Shown piece after piece: positions 19,490 to 32,256 of a stretch of 64,000 bases of DNA (the stretch's first letter is position 1; the number at the start of each line of letters is the position of its first letter). Origin of the DNA: Hirsutella rhossiliensis (taxonomy: Eukaryota > Ascomycota > Sordariomycetes > Hypocreales > Ophiocordycipitaceae); assembly GCF_020360975.1 (NCBI RefSeq), contig NW_025408692.1, positions 53,441-117,440 of the forward strand, written 5' to 3'. The notes beneath the pieces were generated by a model that had not been told where the DNA came from, made no database searches, and saw only the letters and a program-made list of their open reading frames with translations. The position numbers and the translations under genes were made by a program.

Positions 19490-22400
19490 CTCCTTGACTC
19501 TTCAGCGTCGCCATCCGACCGACGCAAAGCTTCCTCGACAGTCCTCTCGCTTAGCACCTCCAGCCTGGCCTGCGCGGCGGTCATCTCTTCGGGGACTCGG
19601 TTGCCCACCAAGTCTCTCTCCCGCACCTTGGACACGAGCGTGATGCCGTCTAGCGTTCGACAGCGCGATAGCTGCACATATAAGCTGTACGGGTCGCATT
19701 GCGAGGGCACGGCCCTTCCATCGACTTTCGTCGTCCGTGTCCCCCGCAGCTCCAGGGCCACGCGCTCTGGCGTTCTGCCCTGCACCTTGTAGTCCGTGCA
19801 GGCGAAGGCTGCTGCGCACGGCAATCCCTTCCGGCTGACGTCGTTCTGCTGCCACGGCCGCTTTCGTTGGCAGTGTATCCTGACGCTCATCGGCGTTAAC
19901 AAGATCGTGCCCGGCGGCATCCCGACGAAGTGGAGGTCCTTTGTCGTCGCCGATTCCAGTAATATCCCGCCGGCGGCCCGAAGTGGATCGTCATGTCGGA
20001 CGAGATTCGATGCCCTGGGGACGCCTTGTCGACAATGACCTCCACCGCCGAGTAGCCGGCGCCGTTCACCAGCTTCAGCCCCTGATGGGTGTTGTGGTTC
20101 ACGACGACCGGCATCCCGGCCACGAACATGAAGACGGCCGGCACGGGGATCGCGCTATCGTCGCCTTGATTGAGTACCATGATCGCTTCTTCCTCGGTCG
20201 GCAGGCCCTCCTTCCACTTGTGCTCGGAGATGAAGATGCGCATCGTCGACCGCTGCTGGACCCGGAACGCCAAGCTTGCCTCCATGTTTAGGTTCCACCG
20301 ATTCCTGTTCAGCGGCGTCACCACGGTGATGCCAGTCTCCCAAGGGATCCGCCTGCCCTCGCGGTAGCACCTTGAGTTGAGGAGGTCCAGATCCGTGCGG
20401 TCCTGCACACCCTGCCGGATCCGCTTCAGCAGCCCCTGCAATTCCGGATCACCGGCGGCGCGCATTTGCTCGTTCAACATGACGACCGTCGTGAATCTCT
20501 TCCACAGCGCGTGCGCTTTGTCGTGCTGGTGCCGCTGCTCGGCCTTGAACGAGTTGTCTACGTCCCACGAGATGGCCGCGCTCGGCAGGACGATCGACCT
20601 CTCTTGACCGGCCGGAACTGCTGAAAGTCTCCGCAGAAGAGGACGATGGGGATCCCCGAAATCTTTCTGCGATCCGCGAAGCCGACAGAGTCGCTCGTTT
20701 ATGGCGTGCAGCGTCCGCGCTCCGAGCATGCTCACCTCGTCGATGACAAGCACGTCCTTCTCCTGCCAGTCCATCCGAGACTGGCCGTGGATGAACCGCT
20801 CCGCCCGTTTTGTCAGCCGCACCCCGTCAAGGTCCTTGGCTGTGTTCGCGCCGCCCGCCCTTGGTCTTTAGTGAACCCGCAGGCGGAGTGGATCGTGATG
20901 CCGTTGATCTGCGCCGCGGCAGTCCCTGACGTCGCCGTGATCAGCAGACGATTCGAAAGGCTCTTCCCACTGAACAGCTCGACGAGTGCCCCAATGATCC
21001 GCGACTTGCCGGTGCCCCCCTCGCCGCCGACGAACTGGCAGAGCTGGCCGGCATCGCCCTATTCGTTTGTCGCATCAAATCGAGCTGGCGGCATATTATT
21101 AGGAAAGCGATCGACTGCCTCTTGTTCAGCGTTAGCCGTGTTGACAACTCCTTGCCCGCCGCGAAGAAGGAGGTCGATGGGCCAAGCTGGACGCGCATTC
21201 CCGCTTCTGCGTCGCTAGCCGTCTCGTCGGAGTCGGCTGTCGTCATTTCGACGTCGTCCTCCCGAAGCCGGTCATCACCCTCCGCAACGCAGCTCGGCGA
21301 TCGCTTTCCCGGACTGCGACTGTGGTTTGTACGCCTTGGATCATTCTCTCCCTTTCCTCGACGCACTTATCTGCTGCGACTTGATAGCCTTGACCTGATC
21401 CTGCGGCGGTAGTGCGGCCCCGGAAAATACCCGCCCTGGCATGCTTATGCACCTCAACCCTTGTTCGGGAATCGCGATGGCCTCGAGCTCGGCCGTTGAG
21501 CAGAGCGCCGATTGCTGGAATCGACAGAGCTGCCGCATCATTGCCATGAGCTCCGGCGACTTGGCCGTCACCTGATTCGTGCCCACTGCGCCTCGGACGA
21601 CGTCGATCAGGCGCGTTGCGTCTCCGATGTTGTTGGACCGATACGTCGCTGCAAATTCTGCGCCCGCCTCGCCTGTCTCGCCCTCCTCGACGTGGGCGAC
21701 CGTGGAATCGCCATCGCCGGATGAGGCCGCCCATTGCTTGGCGTCGCGCTTTGCGTCTTCGGCTGATCGTCGAAGCAGCTGCACGTTGTCGACGAGACAT
21801 GATATTCTCGGGCCAGCGCCTCGCGCCCGCTCCCAGATGCTATTGATCTCACCTGTTTCTTCGCACAGAAAGGACTCCCACGGCACAAATAGCGCAAGAT
21901 GCTGCACGGCTGCCCTTTAAGGGGAGGGGAGGTTAGCCACTCTGATGATGCCTGCCGGCAGGGCGGTTGCTATACACACCTCCGGTGGCACGACTCCTCG
22001 TCGTCGTTGTGGCCGAAGTCCTTGCTCAGGTAGCCATCGAGGCAGACGGTAGCATGCTTGCCCGGCCGCCTGAGCACCTGGACCCAGCGTCTCCCTGGCG
22101 CCCATCCATCCTCGAAGGGCACCTCCCAGGCCGCACAGCTCTCATCCTTACTGGTGCGTTTTAGTCTAACGACCGATATGTAGTCGTATAAGCATAGCCC
22201 TCGCAGGAGCTCTCCCGGTGCTGGTACGCCTCAACGTGGGAGATCCTCAGGCCTGCTTCTTCGACAACGACCGACTCATCCAGAGTATCATCTATGGCCG
22301 CCGCGCCACTTGCTCGTCGGAGATACGGCCACCGTCGAAAGACTTCCCAGTACAGCAGAGATGTGTTCAGGTACGCCCAGGCGCTGCTGTTGGTGAACTC

Positions 22401-25400
22401 GGCCGGATATCCAAGAAGATGAGCGACGACCTCGACCTGAGATAGCGGACGCTCCGTGAACACACGATTCGCCACCCTCATCAAGAACTGTCGCGTCCTG
22501 TTCCCTTGGCGGCGTCATCGCCAACAGCACCTCCACCGTCGTCCTGTCCTCCGTTGGCCGTGCCGTCACCCGTTGAGGCGGCCAGGAGATCGGCCGCGGC
22601 CGCCACACGCTTCCACACCGGGTCCTCCACCTTCGTCGCGTAGTTCGTGACATAATACATAAGGGCCATGGTCTTGCGCTGCGTCGCAATGAAGGAAATG
22701 TCGTGGTTGTGCCGGAGCCCAACAGCGATAGCCTTGTTCCATCGATTGACCATGCTGTGAGTCCTCCGGATCTGCAACACCCGTCTGCCGTGATGGCGGT
22801 CTTGTCGACCAACCTCCATGGAGACTTAAACCGGCATAGATTCCTTTCCGCGCTCCTTTGCCCAAGGAATACTTGACACAGGTCGGGCTATGCGTGTGAA
22901 CCTGTGTAGCGCCGGCACAGAAGTTGGCCTCCTCGTCAAATGCGGCCGAAAACTGCTCGGTGTTGTCCAGCAGGAGGAAATATCGGACGTCACAGATCGC
23001 TCCGCTTGCACGGCGCAGAACCCTTCCTGATCCAGATCCTATCTTGCACGTCAGCCTGGCCCCGTTTGTCCATCGGACGAGCAATTCAGGTTCTCAGTGA
23101 CACGTCTTAGCTATTCTTACCTCGGAGAAGACACTATCGACGTATCGTATGATTCGCTCGCGATACGCCGCCTGATCCTCCCCGTGGATGTCGGCAAGCA
23201 TCGAGCTGAGATGCGCGTTTCCGTGCAACCAGAGCAAGCCGTGAACATGAAGCGCCCTCGTTCGTTGGTCTCCACAGCGCCATAGTACTTGCCGATGCGC
23301 CCGAATACCGACTCTTCTCCGACCTTCACGTAATGATCGAAGAACAGCTTCATCTCCCGGTGGAAGAATACGGCGGCGCTCATCGGATCGGACATGGCCA
23401 GCCTTGTCCGCTTGTACGCACTCCCAAGGCCTTCTAGGAACTCCTCGGCCGCGCCGGGATCGCGTGTCCGATATGCCGCCAGTCGCAGCTTCACCGGGTT
23501 CGTAATGTCGTTTGGGTTGATGGTGAACCAGATGGCCGGAACGCCGTAGCCAACGATGAGCGACTGGATTTTCCGCCGCATATTGAGCCGAACCTCTCGA
23601 CATGGGTTGCCGGTGGCCGTACAGCGAGAGGCTCCTGAGAAGCTCCTTCACGCCCTCATCGGTCGTCTTGCCCGAGCTCTCCAACTCGACCTCGCCGCCG
23701 CTAACCTTTGCGCGGTCATCGAGCGGGCAACGCGCTCGACCTTGCCGAAGTCCTTCCTCGCCACACTCAGCATGCTGACGCGGCGGTTCCTCGACCGCAC
23801 CCCCATGTTGAAGACGAGAAATGCAAATATGTGGTGCAACGCAAACCGGCCACCATGGCGCCGGAGCACGATGTCGGCCCAAATCCGGAGGTTCAAGCTT
23901 CGGGAGGATACGATGTCTCCGCTGCCGCCCCTGCCTCAGCAGCTCTACCGGTGCCTCGCAAGTTGGTAGGGCCTTCCCGCCTCGGCTATGGCCTCTTCGG
24001 CCAGCCTTGGTCCCCAACGCCAAATGGGAACAGGGTCGGGAACGTTCTGGCGAAGAAGGACGTCTCAAAGGAGTCGGCAAACTCATCCCCCCGCGAGACT
24101 CGAATGTATGGCTCACTGCCATCGTCGCCACGCCCTCGACCCCACCGAGGATCCGACCCACGTTCTCGGCCCGCGCGGCCGTCGTCGGCACCTGCGCCAA
24201 CAGCGTCACAGGCAAACCGCAGCTTCTCGACATCCGCCACGTCTGGCGGTCCGTCCAGCCCAAACATGCCGGAAGACGTCACCTCGTTGATTGGTCGAAC
24301 GTTCTGATCGGGGCTAGCACCAACTCCATCACGACCCGCGCCTTCTTCGTTGGGCCCGTGCCCTTCAGCCTCGCCTCCCGTTTCCTGCCTTTGGTTGAGC
24401 AGAGCGAAGAGTTCCTCGATCTCCACCGACCCCTCGTCGTCCATGGCGCGCTCCGTGGGCGGCACAACGTGCGCCGTCCGCGTTTTCTCCCATGCGGACG
24501 GCTCGTTCCGCTCCATGCGATCATACACCAAGGCCGGCACCCGTCTATCGGGTCTCCCAACTCTCCATCTCCGCCACGTCGATCTCGATCTCGGCGTAGT
24601 GGGGTTGCTCCTCTTCAGCCAAACAAGAGCCCTCTCGACGACCCGCCGCCTCACCGACAAGAGACTCGACAGGTCGCTCGGTGCCGGCTTCTCACGCCCT
24701 GCCACGAAACGTGGATCTCGTCCAGTGCTTGCAAAGGGGTGCGGGAGCACCTGGTCGCCAGCTCCTGCACGTTGTTGGGAAACACTGTGATGTGGCCCTT
24801 GACGTGCCTCGGATACCTCACGGCCTGCCTCTGCCCGCCCGGAATGCTATATCTCGTGACAAACCCATAGCAGGAGTTGAGCGAGACGAGCTTCTCTTCG
24901 ACCAGCGTGAGTCCCTTGAGCTCGTCAGGGAACATGTGCTCACAGCCAAGGCGAGTGTGAAGATGGACCGCCGGCGACAGACTCCCGCGCGCCAGGCATC
25001 GGGCACACTCCGCACACACCGACACGGGCTCGCCTTCGGGAAAGCAGCTCCGGCATGAAAATGGTGAGCGGCCGCCCTCTGGCACGCAGCTTGACAGCCA
25101 TTGATCCCATCTGATCCCCTCAGCTCTTTTCTCGTACGCTTGCGGTAGCACATCATGCAGGTCCGTATCGGCAACGTGCTCGCATCGTGGAACGCCTGAT
25201 AAAAATCCCGCACCGTCGACACCTTCCTGTCGTGCGGTATTGGCGTACACCACGTCTGATCGTTAGACAGCCTCTCCTTCATGGCGAAGTCTTCCTCCAA
25301 AAAACGCAGCACACTCGCCAGGTCTTCGGCCCGCAGCTCCCGACTCCTCTGCCTTCCGATTCCACTCCGAATCTGTTTTCTCGGGCGCTCGTCCGGACCA

Positions 25401-26560
25401 GGAAGACGTTTTCTCTTCTCCCGCCTCCGGGGCCGCCTCCGGGCCGCCTCCGATCCATGATTTCTTCTCTCCGTGGCTGATTCGCTTCTTCGCAAGCCGT
25501 CGGATGCGGCAGCTTTGGCGACGACTGCCCGACTACGTGCGCATCCCCTGACACGCCATCCGGCCCTTTGCACTGGACAGGCACCGGGCCGTGCTGGCGA
25601 ACGTTTTCCACGCCGAACCTTGACCTCAGTCCTTGCCCTTTCCAGCACTCTCCTCGTTCTTGCTGCCGATCAAACTGCACGGGCTCCCAGCCGCCACCCG
25701 CGATGAGCCGCCCACCTCCCTTTGCTGCAGCCTCCGCCCGCTCAGCGAAGCGTCCGCTGGCTCTGCCGCGGCGTCGCCCACCCCCACAGGAGACGGCCCC
25801 GGATGCTGCGCCGTACCTGCTGCGTTGGAGACACCCCTGCGGCCTGGTACTCCTTTACCCGCCAACTCCGTCCCCGACGGCGCTTGGGCAAACCAGACGC
25901 AATCGCTGCTGCTAATTGCCCGTTTTCTCTGTTGTCGAATACCGGTTCCCTAGGCTGGATGGATCGAAGCTTCGGTACCTCCTTCGAATGAACACTCGGG
26001 ACATCGCCCGCCGCCGCCGTAACACGTTGCTCCTCATCTTCAGGATCTCCTCCTGAGGCAGAAAGTGCCGATGAGGAGCGGACGATCAGAGTCCGCTACC
26101 CCATATCTCCACGTTCCCTAGGCAACAGGGGCCTCGGAAGCTGACCCGGTGACTGATGTTGCGCGGAACTTCCGCTGCTAACCATATTATGGAACTTCCG
26201 TGCTCTGTTTGACCGCAAACCGCCTCGCGGCGGTCTTCTCGGCAACGACCTCGCAATTGCTTCTGCGTGCTGTCTCCATGCGGTGTCTTCAACCACAGGT
26301 TTCCTAGGCTGAATCGGCCGGAACGTTGATGCCGCATTCGCCCGTGATTCGTATCTTCGTAACCGTCCCAGGCTCTCCCCGTGCTCTGCGGCCCTCTCAG
26401 AAGCTGCCACCACATCTACACCGGCTCCTGTCGCACCATCTCCGAGCCCCGAACCCGACCCGCTCACGTTCTCACCCTCTTCTCCATCCCCGACTGACAA
26501 CGAACAGGCTTCAGGGTGAGCAACCGCCTCGCTTAACTTCACTGCAGGACTGTCCGCCAT
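19490..26560 (-). pseudogene. Helitron A RepHel (Rep endonuclease plus Pif1-like helicase), frameshifted
   Basis: Rolling-circle transposition protein split over many frames. In order from the right: an N-terminal region from about 26560 (MADSPAVKLSEAVAH), a DUF6570-like region (AECARCLARGSLSP ... LNSCYGFVTRYSIPGG) near 24830-25020, the Helitron-like N domain (IWFTINPNDITNPVKLRLA; FFHREMKLFFDHYVKVGEES) and the HUH metal site in LHVHGLLWLHGN (about 23216-23251). The paired-tyrosine motif YYVTNYATK is near 22631-22660, Walker A GGEGGTGKS at about 21001-21030, and Walker B VLVIDEVSMLG near 20740. The helicase C terminus (TDYKVQG; YVQLSRCRTLDGI) ends near 19490. Known roles of the family are strand nicking and unwinding. 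Several frameshifts make this copy defective. Confidence 0.82.
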
Positions 26561-27869
26561 GCTGCTGCCTCCTCGACGTCGACTGCCGTAAATTGGCAAC
26601 AGGCTATAAAGCTTTGGCTCCGGAGCACCTCCACTTGGACAGTCTCGCTTGTTGACGACGCTACTTCTCCCGAATGGGAAGCTCCTAACCATCACTTCCT
26701 CATGGCCGTGGCGTTTCTTCCTTATAGCTTCCTATAAAATGCTTCCCTATGGTACCGAGGCGATGCAATACTACCCCTCTATATTCCCCCGTTACCATGC
26801 CTATCTATGTGCGTCCACCGTCCCGGCCTCGCCTGGTCTCCACGTGCGACCTGCTACCCCGGCTTTGCCAAAAGCGACCCTTCCATCGCCGTGCTCTCTT
26901 TTGCGCACTCCAGCGAATCCCTGGCCACTGCCGACCTCCGGCACATGGAGATGGCCGCGACAACCGCCTGCCGCACACTTCAAACCATACTCTTCAGCCC
27001 TTCCAACACCATCCTACCAACCTTGCGCATCAGTTCACCATCAATACCCGCCAATCCGCCTCGTCGAGCAACAGCCACAAGGCTGCCGGCGATAACATGT
27101 CCATGACGTCCCTCATGCAGCCGGACTACCCTTCTAGATTTGCTCCCTCGCCAGCACCAATGTCGCATCAACGGCCTTAATGCTAAAGCGATAGCCAGGA
27201 CCCCCCTGCCTGTCCTCTTGTAGTCGCTAGCCACCGGAGTCTCGACTTGCAACCCCTCTTGAAAAGTTCTCGTGCCCAACTCGCACCCTCCTCCTCAGGT
27301 CGACCCATATACCCGACTTCCCCGTGCCCAAATAGTAGACTCGACACGGTCGGCCCCCGCCTCGCTCAGCCGCACGCAATGCCCATCCAACTACCGACGA
27401 CCGTCAAAAAGGGAGTCCTGCAATACTACCATAACCTCTTTCTTTCCTTCACTCTCATTCGTTATTGCCCCCTTTGCTATCTACTCCATGCAACGATGAC
27501 ACCGAAGGGGACTACTGGACTTTCTTTCTCCGCAGTCTTACCCACACTAACCTTACCGTTCGCCGACCTCCAACTTCTCGCAACATAGCCATCACCCCTA
27601 CTCAACTTCCAACCCCCGGCTCCCTACTTCACTCACGACCACAGAACCAGATGGTCGAGACTGCTCGAGAACCTCGCCAGCTCATTCCCGCATACCCCCG
27701 CTTCTGATCTATCACCTAGGTAGCATTCACTGACTCTCAAGTCTCCCCGACCCGAGCCACGAGCCCTCTTTCGAGCAGCAAGAAAACCTGCTTTATAGGA
27801 TGCCTACCTCTACTCTGCCTAACCCCTCCTTTACACTTCCACGGTGACCACATCTGCCATGTTCTCACG
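26561..27869. promoter_or_regulatory. Intergenic region between divergent Helitron A genes
   Basis: Lies between the proposed RepHel start and the plus-strand gene. ORFs in it have no motifs and are probably chance. Much of it is closely conserved in Helitron B (about 38420-39726), so it probably holds the shared promoters; no precise box can be assigned. Confidence 0.4.
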
Positions 27870-29279
27870 ATGTCGGCCTCCCAGCTCAACGTCGATACCT
27901 CGTCCTCCCGCGGCAACCTCTTGACAGCCAGAAAATGCTGGCGCCGACATGTCCATGATGGCCTTTGTCCAGCCCGGCTGCCCGTCTAGGTTCGCCTACC
28001 AGAATGAGCATCGTGTCAAAGGGCTCAACGCAGAAACCCTAGCGAGGGTCTTCCTTCCAACGCCCTCATGGCTGTCGACTCCAGAGTATGCAGCAATCCG
28101 GTCAGATCCTGACAATCCATCGACCTGCATCTTCTTGAGCCTTAATATTTCCATATACAACCAACAGATAATCCTCCGAATGGACCGAGCAGTGGTTCTT
28201 TATGGTCGGCCGTGTTCATCCCTTTGCCCTGACGTGGGAAATCGAGCGACGTGATAGCTTCGAGTCGGAGGATGACAACATTACAGAATACACCATCCGG
28301 CTCTCATCGTCCGCGACCACAGCTACCGGCCGTAGGTGTATGCTCCAGACCTCCGTCACCACTACCATCTCTGACGATGGCCACAGAGTCATCCTCGCAC
28401 CTCGGCTCGGCGGATGCCTTCCCAGCGATACAACCCATTGTCTCCTTCACGGGACCTGTCATCGGTTCCGGCCGCGACCTTCTGCATGGAAACTCGGCTG
28501 CGGCCCTTGACGACACCCAGCTGAGCTGTTGCGGCTTTGTCCAGCTCTCGACCTTTATCTGTCCTGGGATTCCGGGCAAACACCCTTCAAGGGCTTTCAT
28601 CCCTTTCAACTTTTCGTCATCTTCCCCATTCACGCCAATCCTTGGACCTCCCTATGCAAGAAGATGACCGAGAGGCGCGATAGCCAGTTCCAGCCGAACG
28701 CTCTCCTCACCTGCACGGGCAAAATCGCCGGCTTACTCGATCACCAGATCATGACACATGCCCCGGCCTTCGAGCAAGACTATATCTTCATCGTCGTCCC
28801 CGATACATGGACTTTCCTTGACAGGGCCATGTCCAACCAGGCTTCTGCGACACAGCTACTGCCGACGACACCCAAGGGCTCAGTCGGCAACCCTCGGACT
28901 ATAGCGATGCGTTGGCCAGGTTTACCTCTACCAAAAACGCAATGCCGCCCCAAGCGGCGCCTCCCACGCCGCCTGCATCTAGGTCAGTCGATCTCTTATG
29001 ATGACATCAAAGCGGTCATTGCCCGATCCCGACCAAACCCCAACCAAGAGACCGCGACTTTCTCCAGAAATTTCCACCATAGTCGCCGCCTGTGATAGTC
29101 GAGGCCCCGCCAAATCCGACACTTCCTCCCTTCTGTCCCACGAAGACCCCGGAGACTCAGAGACGGACACCGAGCCAGTCAATCACCCAGCCACATCCGC
29201 CTCTGGCCCTATCAGACCTCCGGCGTCAATCTCTTCCCGACCCCACCGCGCCCGACATCCGCCCAAGAATATTCTGTAA
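27870..29279 (+). pseudogene. Helitron A second gene, unknown protein (frameshifted)
   Basis: Divergent from RepHel. Start MSASQLNVDTSSS at 27870; stop after RPPKNIL at 29277-29279. Conserved pieces shared with copy B are MSMMAFVQPGCPSRFAYQNE, LNAETLARVFLP, FMVGRVHPFALTWEIERRD, FTGPVIGSGRDLLHGNS, LLTCTGKIAGLLDHQIM, YIFIVVPDTWTFLDRA, and a basic TPTKRPRLSPE that looks like a nuclear localisation signal. A 1-bp loss relative to copy B breaks the frame after about residue 13. Conserved hydrophobic strands with TGKIAGLL and FIVVPDTW hint at an OB-like fold, which would suit a single-strand DNA-binding helper, but this is only an inference and the family is not recognised. Confidence 0.55.
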
Positions 29280-29816
29280 AGCAACGAACGAAACAACACA
29301 ACATGACAAGGAACATGTTTCATCATCCTCAAACTCAAGTGCGAAAGGCCCTAATGGGATATTTCCTTCTCCTCTTGCTCTCCTTTTCACAAAGACAATC
29401 CAGTCAAAACTTCTCCAATATACTCCTTATTCTGTTTATATCCACCACTTATAGCACCTGTAAATCCTCAGAGCCTTCCACTCCCCACATGCATTACCCA
29501 CCCACAACTCTCTTCACCCCTGCCGCCTCTTTTGCGCCTTTGCAAAGCAAAGCAGCGGCCTAGGCTGCCTCTCTGACGCTCTGTCTCGATTTCACTCACG
29601 ATAATGCTCTACGTCTCTCGCCGGATCTCCATCTCATATCTCTTATCTCACTCTTCTTCCTGTCTTCCTCTCACTTCCCCTGTCTCCTATCTCCTGTCGC
29701 CAACTCTCTCCTCTCCCCGACTTTCTCCTGTCGCCATCGCCAACTTTCGTTCCGAAAGGCCTCTTTGCGCGAGCCGCGGCTGGCGAGCCTTCCCCTCGTA
29801 CATTAATCAGAATAAG
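29280..29816. other. 5' terminal region of Helitron A and 18-bp spacer
   Basis: No gene; pyrimidine-rich (tctcctgtcgcc repeats near 29650-29740). The end carries agccgcggctggcgagcc (29772-29789), shared with copy B at 41645-41662. Positions 29799-29816 (tacattaatcagaataag) belong to neither copy and may be old target DNA. Confidence 0.5.
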
Positions 29817-30622
29817 TGCCTTGAGGAACGAAAGGCCTTTCTAACGTGCCCCGCTGACCCCGCCCTCTCCCCCCAAAAGTTCTCCGCCCCTTGATTGGTC
29901 CCTTGTGATTGGTCCCTCCTTGCCTCCCTCCTCGTTGGTCGCTGCCCTTCCCCCGGCTTCTGTTGCCTTTTCGCGTGCCTTATCCCACCACTAGGCGCCT
30001 CCCACCCTGTCTGCCGCCTGCCGACTCTTCCCGCCTGCCGAACTCTTCATCGCGTCACCTAGCGCGGCCGCCTTGACTCTTCAGCATCACCGTCCAGCCA
30101 GCGCAACGCCTCCTCAACGGTCCTCTCGCTCAGTACCTCGAGCCTGGCCTGTGCGGCAGTCATCTCCTCGGGACCCGGTTTCCCACCAGGTCTCTCTCTC
30201 GCACCTTCGACACGAGCATGATGCCGTCTAGAGTTCGGCAGCGCGATAGCTGCACGTACAGGCCGTACGGGTCGCACTGCGAGGGCACCACCGTTCCATC
30301 CATCTTCGTCGTCCGTGTCCTCGCAGCTCGAGGGCCACGCGCTCCAGCGTTTTGCCCTGCACCTTGTAGTCCGTGCACGCGAACGCTGCTGCGCACGGCA
30401 AACCCTTTCGGCTGACGTCGTTGCGTTGCCACGGCCTTTTTCGCTGGCACTGTATCTTAACGGTCATGGGTGTCAACAAGATCGTGCCCGGCGGCATCCC
30501 GACGAAGTGGAGATATCTCGTCGTCTCCGATTCGAGAATGATCCCCGCCGGCGGCCCGAAGTGGATCGTCATATCGGCCGAGATCCGATGCCCCGGGTAC
30601 GCCTTGTCGACAATGACCTCCA

Positions 30623-32256
30623 GGAGGACACGCAGAGAACCGAGGCTTCATTGGTACCCAAGATCACCTTTGCAAATACCAAGAAAACGGCCAGCTAGGC
30701 ATTGAGGGCCTCATCATGGAGACGCCGGCTGAGGCCGTGATCATGGTGGGGCGAAGCGCGTCGCCTGCGTCGACACCCGCGAAAAGATCGACACGCGTCG
30801 TGAGGCCAAGCACCAAAATTCGAGAAGCCGCGCGACAGCCCGACGATCTGGCGGAGAAGACAACACGCGCAACTAGGCTTGCAACGCGCATTGCCTCGGA
30901 CGATGTCGCCATCAGTGACGCGACTGAGCGGCGCAAAGTTGCCAGCAGCAGCAGTGGCGCGAACGAAGGCCGAGCCATGCTCCAGAAAGTTCTCGAACTC
31001 TTGAGCGAGTCACGTCAAGAAACGCACTGAGATGAGCTTCGTCACATCCGAGCGCAGTTAGAGACCCTGGCTACGCCCGCATCTTCTCTGCAGAGCAGTC
31101 CGCAGATGTCGTATGCGAGCGCTGCAGGGTCATCGCCGACGATCCAGACAATGAACCGGGGCACCGTACCAGCAGCTAAATCGGCACGAACAGCCGTCAG
31201 CGATAGTCTCTACTGTACGGTGGACACATCACGAGTCGAAGAAGCGAACAGGTGCCAGACGCAGATCGGCAACATCCGAAAGGCCATAGAGAGCGACATG
31301 AGAAAGAGTCAGAGGCAGGAGACTTGGAAATGCGCAGCGGTCGTGACAGACGCTCGAAACCCCGACCGGATCAAAATTTTATGCAGAGACCAAACCGAGT
31401 TGAAGCAGGTCAAGGAAGCAGCGCAGAAGACGGTAACTTCGGGAGCCAGGGTACTGAGAGATCAGCTTTACCCTGTCAAAGTCGACAACACCAAGCGTAC
31501 CGCAGTGCTGGACGCCGAAGGCAACGTTCTGCCGGGCGCAGCTGAGGCGCTCGGAGCCGAGAATTACGTCACGATTGCCAAGATCACCTGGCTTAGCAAC
31601 AGAAAGAAAGCGTACGGGTCAATGGTGATCTATGTCACTAAAGAGAGTGACGCGCAAAGACTTCTGGACGGCGTGTGGTTCGATGTTGCGGGAGAGTCCG
31701 CCTGCACCAATGTTTTGAACGCCGCGTAGGACCGATTCAGTGCTTCAACTGTCAAGAGATGGGACACAAGGCGTTTTCATGCAAGAAGCCGCAAAGATGT
31801 GGCAGATGCGCGAAAGCAGAACATCACCACAGAGAATGCAAGGAGACAGTGCCAAGTGCGTGCCCTGCGGTGGACCACACGAATCGTACAGCCGGAACTG
31901 TCGGGCGCGGAACCCTGGGGATGAGACGCAGGCAGCGTCTGGCCCTTCGGACTAAGCAGCGGAAGTGAGAATCCACTTAGGATCGATTATGGCACTAACC
32001 TTCAACAATACTAACACACAGGTATTCGACTTCGGATTTCGACAGACCGCGCTTCAGCTGCTGAAGGTAGGACGCTGAACACTTGGAGAAATTGGCCTTC
32101 AAGCAGGCCTGTCACGGAGAGTAGCGGCGAGGTTGGTGTAGCGTATGCTGACCCGTGGGGCTTAAGGTGTTACGCATTAATGTATTGAAATGTCAGTAGC
32201 TTTTACGTCTAGGCCCTATAGGAGAAATCCTCCGGGTGAAATACACATACATACAT
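30623..32256 (+). mobile_element. Internally deleted Tad-like LINE, 1634 bp
   Basis: Inserted in the Helitron B helicase with a 13-bp duplication acaatgacctcca at 30610-30622 and 32257-32269. Helitron A has the unoccupied site at about 20031-20043. It keeps ORF1 and a 3' end with a short catacatacatac tail, while ORF2 (endonuclease and RT) is absent. This looks like a non-autonomous derivative or an internal deletion. Confidence 0.85.
30716..31964 (+). pseudogene. LINE ORF1 (gag-like, three CCHC knuckles)
   Basis: Nucleic-acid-binding ORF1 of a Tad/I-clade type LINE. The N-terminal part (from METPAEAVIMVGRSAS at 30716) ends at a TGA near 31028; after that MSYASAAGSSPT at 31106 opens a 207-residue frame with the RRM-like segment KCAAVVTDARNPDRIKILCR and VTIAKITWLSNRKKAYGS. 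After a frame change at about 31720 come the CX2CX4HX4C knuckles CFNCQEMGHKAFSC and CGRCAKAEHHHREC and, in another frame, a third, CVPCGGPHESYSRNC. ORF1 proteins package LINE RNA. The upstream stop and frame changes make it a pseudogene. Confidence 0.78.

Larger units (their letters stand above)
19033..29798 (-). mobile_element. Helitron A, about 10.8 kb
   Basis: Full-length Helitron with its RepHel gene on the minus strand, so its 5' end is on the right. The left (3') end begins tgccttgaggaacgaaagg; the right (5') end reads cgttccgaaaggcc, then agccgcggctggcgagcc and ends about ctcg at 29798. ggaacgaaag at the left is matched by the inverted cgttcc near the right, so there are short subterminal inverted repeats and no canonical CTRR end, as in Helentron/Helitron2-like elements. 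It is separated from Helitron B by 18 bp (29799-29816). It carries a second gene on the plus strand. Confidence 0.78.

Noticed and set aside
23708..24870. Long plus-strand ORFs (199 and 349 codons) opposite RepHel
   Set aside because: They lie exactly antisense to recognised Rep and DUF6570 coding sequence; GC-rich codon shadow.
26649..27279. Several overlapping plus-strand ORFs of 90-150 codons in the Helitron A intergenic region
   Set aside because: Low-complexity Pro/Ser-rich products in GC-rich DNA, open in more than one frame at once; no motif and no conserved frame in the Helitron B equivalent.
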